Shown: positions 60,011 through 64,000 of the stretch, piece after piece
Numbering within the stretch: position 1 is the stretch's first letter
Layout: every line of letters starts with the position of its first letter
Source of the DNA: CAWIXB01 sp963839955
GTDB lineage: Bacteria; Actinomycetota; Actinomycetes; JACCUZ01
Direction: 5' to 3'
Length of the DNA stretch: 64,000 nucleotides
Assembly: GCA_963839955.1 (NCBI GenBank)
Contig: CAWIXB010000001.1
Coordinates: 1,178,001 to 1,242,000, forward strand
Notes under the pieces: model-generated
The model's input: only the letters and a program-made list of their open reading frames with translations
Told to the model about the DNA's origin: nothing
The model's database searches: none
Made by a program: the position numbers and the translations under genes

Positions 60011-60852
60011 GCGGTATCCGCTTCATCAAGGGTCACGGCACGGAGAACGACTTCGTCGTGCTGCCCGACCCCGAGCGCTCGCTCGACCTCACGCCCGCGC
60101 TGATCAGTGCGCTGTGCGACCGCAGGGCGGGCGTCGGCGGCGACGGCGTGCTCCGGGTCGTGCTCGCGAGCGCTGACCCCGAGGGCGCGCCGATGTCCCC
60201 CGAGTCCCGCTGGTTCATGGACTACCGCAACGCCGACGGGTCGGTCGCGGAGATGTGCGGCAACGGGATACGTGTCGTGGCGCGCTACCTCGTCGATGCG
60301 GGCCTCGAGCCGCCGGGGACGCTGCGCCTCGCGACGCGGGGCGGGGTCAAGACCGTTCGCCTCGACGAGACCGGTGACGTGACCGTCGACATGGGCCCGC
60401 CGGGCTTCCCGAGCCCGGCCGAGGTGAAGGTGCGCGTCGACGACCGCGGGTGGTCGGGCGCCGTCGTCGACATGGGCAACCCGCATGTCGTCGCCTTTGT
60501 GGACGATCTTGCCGACGTCGGCCGGCTTCTCGACGCTCCGCAGCTCGACCCGCAGCTTCCTCACGGTGCCAATGTCGAGTTCGTCGTGGGCCGCGGGGAG
60601 CGCCACATCGCGATGCGGGTGCACGAGCGCGGTGTCGGCGAGACCCGGTCCTGCGGCACGGGAGCCTGCGCCGCGATGGTGGCGGCCGCGCGCCGCGACC
60701 AGGTCGCGGCGCCCTCGTCGTACGTCGTCGACGTCCCCGGCGGTCGGCTCACTGTCGCGCAGCGCGACGACGGCCACGTCGAGCTGACCGGGCCGGCTGT
60801 CCTCGTCGCCGAAGGCGAGCTCACCCTCGACTGGATCACCGCGCACCGCTGA
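60007..60852 (+). CDS. dapF: Diaminopimelate epimerase
   Basis: The 281-residue enzyme converts LL- to meso-diaminopimelate. The two catalytic cysteines are in AEMCGNGIRVVA and ETRSCGTGACAAM, and KGHGTENDFVVLPD and GNPHVVAFVDD are conserved. Start GTG 60007 overlaps the ggt stop by 4 nt. Together with dapA and dapB it supplies meso-DAP or lysine. Confidence 0.96.
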   Translation: MSGIRFIKGHGTENDFVVLPDPERSLDLTPALISALCDRRAGVGGDGVLRVVLASADPEGAPMSPESRWFMDYRNADGSVAEMCGNGIRVVARYLVDAGLEPPGTLRLATRGGVKTVRLDETGDVTVDMGPPGFPSPAEVKVRVDDRGWSGAVVDMGNPHVVAFVDDLADVGRLLDAPQLDPQLPHGANVEFVVGRGERHIAMRVHERGVGETRSCGTGACAAMVAAARRDQVAAPSSYVVDVPGGRLTVAQRDDGHVELTGPAVLVAEGELTLDWITAHR

Positions 60853-60857
60853 GGGCT

Positions 60858-60930
60858 GTATCAGCGACGCGGTTCATGTATGAGCCACGCGGGTCATGTA
60901 TGAGCTACGCGGGTCATGTATCAGCGTCCG
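60858..60930 (+). repeat. Tandem 20-bp repeats (three full units and a partial one)
   Basis: Units at 60858-60877, 60878-60897 and 60898-60917, plus a partial one at 60918-60930, fit the consensus GTATSAGCNACGCGGGTCAT with one to three differences each. They start 6 nt after the dapF stop and end about 45 nt before the next start. Each unit spans two DNA turns, so a multi-site binding array is possible. Confidence 0.85.
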
Positions 60931-60974
60931 TGCGACGTGCTCTTCCTGGCACCACGAGTCCTAGGGAGACAGCC

Positions 60975-61514
60975 ATGCGCGTCCGACCTGTCCTGCTCGC
61001 CACCCTCATCGCCTTGGCCCCCATGGCGGTCCCCGTCCCGGCATCGGCCGCCTGCAGCACACCGTGGGGCTCGACCGCCGAGCGCGCGCCGGACCGGTCG
61101 GAGGCCAGCGTGACCGGCGTACGCGCCGGCAAACACACCTGCTTCGACCGTTTCGTGGTCGACCTCAACTGGCACCGGGACGGCTACCTCGTCCGCTACG
61201 TGCCCTCGGTCCACCAGGAGGGCTCGGGAGCGCTCGTGCCGCTGCGCGGTGGCGCCAAGCTCGAGGTCATCGTGCGCTCACCGGCGTACGACCACTTCGG
61301 CAACCCGACGTACGTGCCCAGGAACCCGCGGGAGGTCGTGCCGATCAGGTACAGGGGATACCGCACGCTGCGCCAGGCCGCCTACGCCGGCTCGTTCGAG
61401 GGCCAGACGACCTTCGGTGTCGGCGTCCGCGCCCGGCTGCCGTTCCGCGTGTTCACCCTCGCAGGTGCACATGGCACGTCGATGGTCGTCGTCGACGTGG
61501 CGCACACCTGGTAG
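60975..61514 (+). CDS. Secreted AMIN-like domain protein
   Basis: The 179-residue protein has a signal peptide (VLLATLIALAPMAVPVPASAA) and the AMIN-like pattern CSTPWGSTAE, TGVRAGKHTCFDRFVVDLNW, YLVRYVPSVHQEGSG and FEGQTTFGVGVRARLPFRVF. Two cysteines (CSTPWG and HTCFDR) may form a disulfide. A role in binding cell-wall polymers is inferred from the AMIN name only. ATG 60975 follows AGGGAGA. It is convergent with the M15 gene, 1 nt between stops. Confidence 0.85.
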   Translation: MRVRPVLLATLIALAPMAVPVPASAACSTPWGSTAERAPDRSEASVTGVRAGKHTCFDRFVVDLNWHRDGYLVRYVPSVHQEGSGALVPLRGGAKLEVIVRSPAYDHFGNPTYVPRNPREVVPIRYRGYRTLRQAAYAGSFEGQTTFGVGVRARLPFRVFTLAGAHGTSMVVVDVAHTW

Positions 61515-61515
61515 C

Positions 61516-62211
61516 TCAGAGCCCGTTGGCCGAGAAGTGCATGTAGTCCTTGAGTGAGGACCACCCACCGCCCCATTTCCAGCTGATGTCGGTGAAGGCG
61601 CGGCGTACGCCCGTGGTCACCATCCCCTTGCGAAGAGGGGAGCGGTCGACGTACGCCGCGCCCGAGGCCGGTTCGACGACCCGGCCGCTGACATAGGGGT
61701 TCTGTACGGGGTTGATGTCGAGGGCGCGGCCGTAGGAGTGCTGGGACCAGGCTCGCCCGCTCGTCGTCTTACGGCAGTTGAACGCCGACGTGTTGTTGGC
61801 CCGCATCGACGCGCCGTCGCTGCCGCGGTAGTCGTCGACGAGGCGCATCCCCTGGATCGGGAACTCCTGCCGGTAGAGCGTGCGGAACACCGAGACGATG
61901 TTGGTGCCCTGTCCGTAGCGGACCACGAGCTCACCGGTGCGGAACCGGCCGGCGAACCCGACATAGCTGACGGTCACGTAGCGAAGCTGCGAGAGCGGCA
62001 CGGGGCAGCCGGCGCGCCACGAGAAGCGCATCCGCTCGGCGAGCGCTGCGTCGATGGGACGGATCGACCAGCGAAATGCCGGGGCAGTCACCGCCGCGAG
62101 GTCGGCGGAGCGGGTCGGTGCCGCCGCCGGGGTCGCCGCGAGCATGACCGGCGCGCAGACCAGGGCAGCAACAGCGACCGCCAGACCGGGCAGAGCAGCG
62201 GAGAGGCGCAT
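61516..62211 (-). CDS. M15 family D-Ala-D-Ala carboxypeptidase-like protein, secreted
   Basis: The 231-residue protein has a signal peptide (LAVAVAALVCAPVMLAATPAAA) and the M15C zinc-site motifs SQHSYGRALDINPVQNPYVSG (HxxxxxxD) and WSSLKDYMHFSANG with the third His. NCRKTTSGRAWS is also conserved. It probably trims peptidoglycan stem peptides outside the membrane. ATG 62211 is preferred to longer in-frame starts because the signal peptide then begins at once (MRLSAALPG). Confidence 0.9.
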   Translation of the reverse strand: MRLSAALPGLAVAVAALVCAPVMLAATPAAAPTRSADLAAVTAPAFRWSIRPIDAALAERMRFSWRAGCPVPLSQLRYVTVSYVGFAGRFRTGELVVRYGQGTNIVSVFRTLYRQEFPIQGMRLVDDYRGSDGASMRANNTSAFNCRKTTSGRAWSQHSYGRALDINPVQNPYVSGRVVEPASGAAYVDRSPLRKGMVTTGVRRAFTDISWKWGGGWSSLKDYMHFSANGL

Positions 62212-62308
62212 ACCTTCAGGACTCCCGTCTCGTGTCTGCAGTTGTCCTCGGCACAGATCGAGGTCGACACAAGACGGTTTCAGTGGGTTGTTCTTCGCAG
62301 GTGGGCCG

Positions 62309-64000
62309 TCAGGCGAGGGCAAGCGGTGCGGACCGAACCGCCGCGAGCGGGCGCGACTGCCAGGCCGCCAGCCAGCCGAGCAGGTCCTCAGCAGGCATCG
62401 GCCGGGACATCCAGAAGCCCTGCGCGGTGTCGCAGCCGAGCGTCTGGAGCAACCGCCAGGACGCCTCGTCCTCGACACCCTCGGCGACGACCTCCCGGCC
62501 GAGGCGGTGGCCCAGGTCGATGATCGCTCCAATGATCGCCACCGACTCGTCATGCGCGTCGAGGTCGGCGCGGCGAAGGAACGACCGGTCGACCTTGATC
62601 TCGTGCACCGGCAGGCGCTGCAAGTAGGCGAGCGAGGAGTAGCCCGTGCCCAGGTCGTCGATGGACAGCCGGACGCCGAGTGCGCGGAGCCGCCCGAGCG
62701 CCTCGATCGCGCGCTCCGGGTCCGCCATCAGGCTCGACTCGGTGATCTCCAGGGTGAGCGCCGAGGCGGGTACCTCGACGGCGGCCAGCGCCCGAGCGAC
62801 CTGGTCGACGAAGTCGGGATCGAGCAGGCTACGGGGGGAGATGTTCACCGCAATGCCGAGGGACTGGCCGGCCTTGCGCCACGCCTCGCACGCGAGCAGC
62901 GACTGCCTCAGCACGGACATGGTCAGCGGCGTGATGAGCCCGCTGTGCTCGGCCACCGGGATGAACTCGTCGGGAGGGATGAGTCCGCGCTCGGGGTGCA
63001 GCCATCGCGCCAGCGCCTCGACTCCGACGACCGCGCCGTCGCGCAGCGACACCTTCGGCTGAACGTGCACGACAAGCGAACCGTCGGTGATGGCCTGCTT
63101 GAGATCGGTGAGGACGGTCAGCCGCTCGCGGCTGCTCGCGTCGAGTTCGGGTCGGTAGGCCTCGACCGCCGTGTGGCGGCTCTTGGCGGCTGACATCGCG
63201 ATGTCAGCTCGCCGCAGCACGTCGATGACATCCGATCCGCGGTCAGCGAAGGCAGTGCCGAAGGCGGCGCTCACCGTCACGTGGAGCTCGTCGAGCTCGA
63301 ATGGACCCGACAACGACTGGCGCAGCAGCGTGACGACCGAGTCCGCCACCGCCGGCGCTGCCTGCGGGAGCAGAACGGCGAACTCGTCGCCGCCGACGCG
63401 GGCGAGCACGCCTCGCTGCGGCACCGTACTGGCCATCCGTTTCGCGACCTTCTGCAGCAGAGAGTCGCCAGCCGGATGCCCGAGCGTTTCGTTGATCTCC
63501 TTGAACCGGTCGAGGTTCAGCAGCACGACGCCGACGTCTTCACCGGCCGCCAGCCGGCGGGCCAGCAGCTCCTCGAGGTGGCGCCGGTTCGGCAGGCCCG
63601 TCAGCGAGTCGTGCATCGACTGCCTGAGCTGTTCGGCGACCTGCTCGGTGATGAGGTCGGCGCGGCGGGCGTTGCGCAGGGCGACGCTGAGATGGTTGCC
63701 GAGAGCGGTCAGCTCGCGCAGGTTGGCGGGGCCGAAGGTCTCAACGTCCCCGAGTCGGTCGCCGACGACGAGCGTGCCGACGACCCCGTCGTCGCCGCGT
63801 AGTGGCATGGCGACGGCGTCGCGCAGCCCCGCCACGCGCAAGGCTCGGCCGAGGATGGCGTCGCGACTCCCGCGGCGGGCGAGGACCGGACCGGCCGCGG
63901 TCCATGCGGCCAGGGCGCCCGCCTTGCTCGACCCGCTGAGTTCGCGCACTGAGCCGTCGATCCCGCCCTCCCAGTGCCGAGCCCGGCCGGCGAACGCTGC
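62309..64000 (-). CDS. GAF-GGDEF-EAL cyclic-di-GMP signalling protein, partial (5' end beyond window)
   Basis: The reverse-strand frame is open through the right edge, so only the C-terminal 563 or so residues are present. A GAF-like part (AVAMPLRGDDGVVGTLVVGD) precedes a GGDEF domain (HDSLTGLPNRRHLEELL, ARVGGDEFAVLLP, intact GGDEF) and an EAL domain (VEALARWLHPERGL, LEITESSLM, SIDDLGTGYSSLAYLQRLP, KVDRSFL). Both the synthase and phosphodiesterase signatures look intact, so it may make or degrade c-di-GMP. There is no membrane segment in the visible part. Confidence 0.93.
   Translation of the reverse strand, partial: AAFAGRARHWEGGIDGSVRELSGSSKAGALAAWTAAGPVLARRGSRDAILGRALRVAGLRDAVAMPLRGDDGVVGTLVVGDRLGDVETFGPANLRELTALGNHLSVALRNARRADLITEQVAEQLRQSMHDSLTGLPNRRHLEELLARRLAAGEDVGVVLLNLDRFKEINETLGHPAGDSLLQKVAKRMASTVPQRGVLARVGGDEFAVLLPQAAPAVADSVVTLLRQSLSGPFELDELHVTVSAAFGTAFADRGSDVIDVLRRADIAMSAAKSRHTAVEAYRPELDASSRERLTVLTDLKQAITDGSLVVHVQPKVSLRDGAVVGVEALARWLHPERGLIPPDEFIPVAEHSGLITPLTMSVLRQSLLACEAWRKAGQSLGIAVNISPRSLLDPDFVDQVARALAAVEVPASALTLEITESSLMADPERAIEALGRLRALGVRLSIDDLGTGYSSLAYLQRLPVHEIKVDRSFLRRADLDAHDESVAIIGAIIDLGHRLGREVVAEGVEDEASWRLLQTLGCDTAQGFWMSRPMPAEDLLGWLAAWQSRPLAAVRSAPLALA

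Noticed and set aside
60858..60930. CRISPR array
   Set aside because: The 20-bp units are contiguous, with no spacers, and no cas genes are present in the window.

Overview
The window is GC-rich chromosomal DNA from a high-GC actinobacterium, most likely of the Nocardioides/Propionibacteriales type (inferred from gene content and order, not from a search). GTG starts, 4-nt stop/start overlaps and promoters placed 7-8 nt before the start codon (leaderless mRNAs) are frequent. The backbone is the rpsO-pnp-dapB ... dapA-rnj-ftsK ... rimO-pgsA-cinA-clgR ... recA-recX ... gluABCD-miaB ... miaA-dapF order that is well known in actinobacteria, interrupted by accessory insertions.

Layout. 1-560: patatin-like hydrolase cut by the left edge. 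560-5561: rpsO, pnp, an M16 peptidase and dapB. 5562-8583: a LacI-type regulator converging on a GH39-like glycosidase; both promoters carry a near-identical palindromic operator. 8584-10123: azlD, azlC and an acetyltransferase. 10155-14333: paaI divergent from paaABCDE (phenylacetyl-CoA epoxidase). 14361-20832: thyA, folA, dapA, rnj and ftsK. 20972-21721: RodZ-like protein. 21722-22234: gene-free block with copies of a repeat that recurs at 56.3 kb. 22235-26036: rimO, pgsA, cinA, clgR, nei. 26092-29408: acetyltransferase, SDR, glyoxalase-like, DinB-like, SRPBCC and dienelactone-hydrolase-like genes. 29409-29799: gap with a possible 11-codon mini-gene and strong terminator. 29800-34536: Lhr helicase. 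34648-37276: leaderless three-gene ABC exporter. 37299-41141: DUF3046, DUF2252, MFS and GNAT genes. 41189-44178: LexA box, recA with an intein, and recX. 44460-47265: RNase Y, CBS protein, a small membrane protein and a YiiX-like hydrolase. 47284-50225: EamA transporter and S9 peptidase. 50263-53536: gluABCD importer. 53671-55643: miaB and a Nudix hydrolase. 55650-57153: a low-complexity His/Asp protein with a fresh internal duplication, another repeat copy and an extradiol-dioxygenase-like protein. 57170-60852: miaA, ggt and dapF. 60858-62211: 20-bp tandem repeats, an AMIN-like secreted protein and an M15 peptidase. 62309-64000: GAF-GGDEF-EAL protein cut by the right edge.

Themes. Three RNA-decay enzymes (PNPase, RNase J, RNase Y) and two tRNA/ribosome methylthiotransferases lie together with DAP/lysine genes (dapB, dapA, dapF), thymidylate/folate genes and DNA repair genes (recA, recX, nei, lhr). 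The most notable items are the recA intein with unusual codons at its upstream junction and altered LAGLIDADG motifs, the dispersed intergenic repeat, the two-site LacI regulon, the 11-codon mini-gene, and the two tandem-repeat arrays. I saw no CRISPR array, rRNA, tRNA, transposase or prophage.
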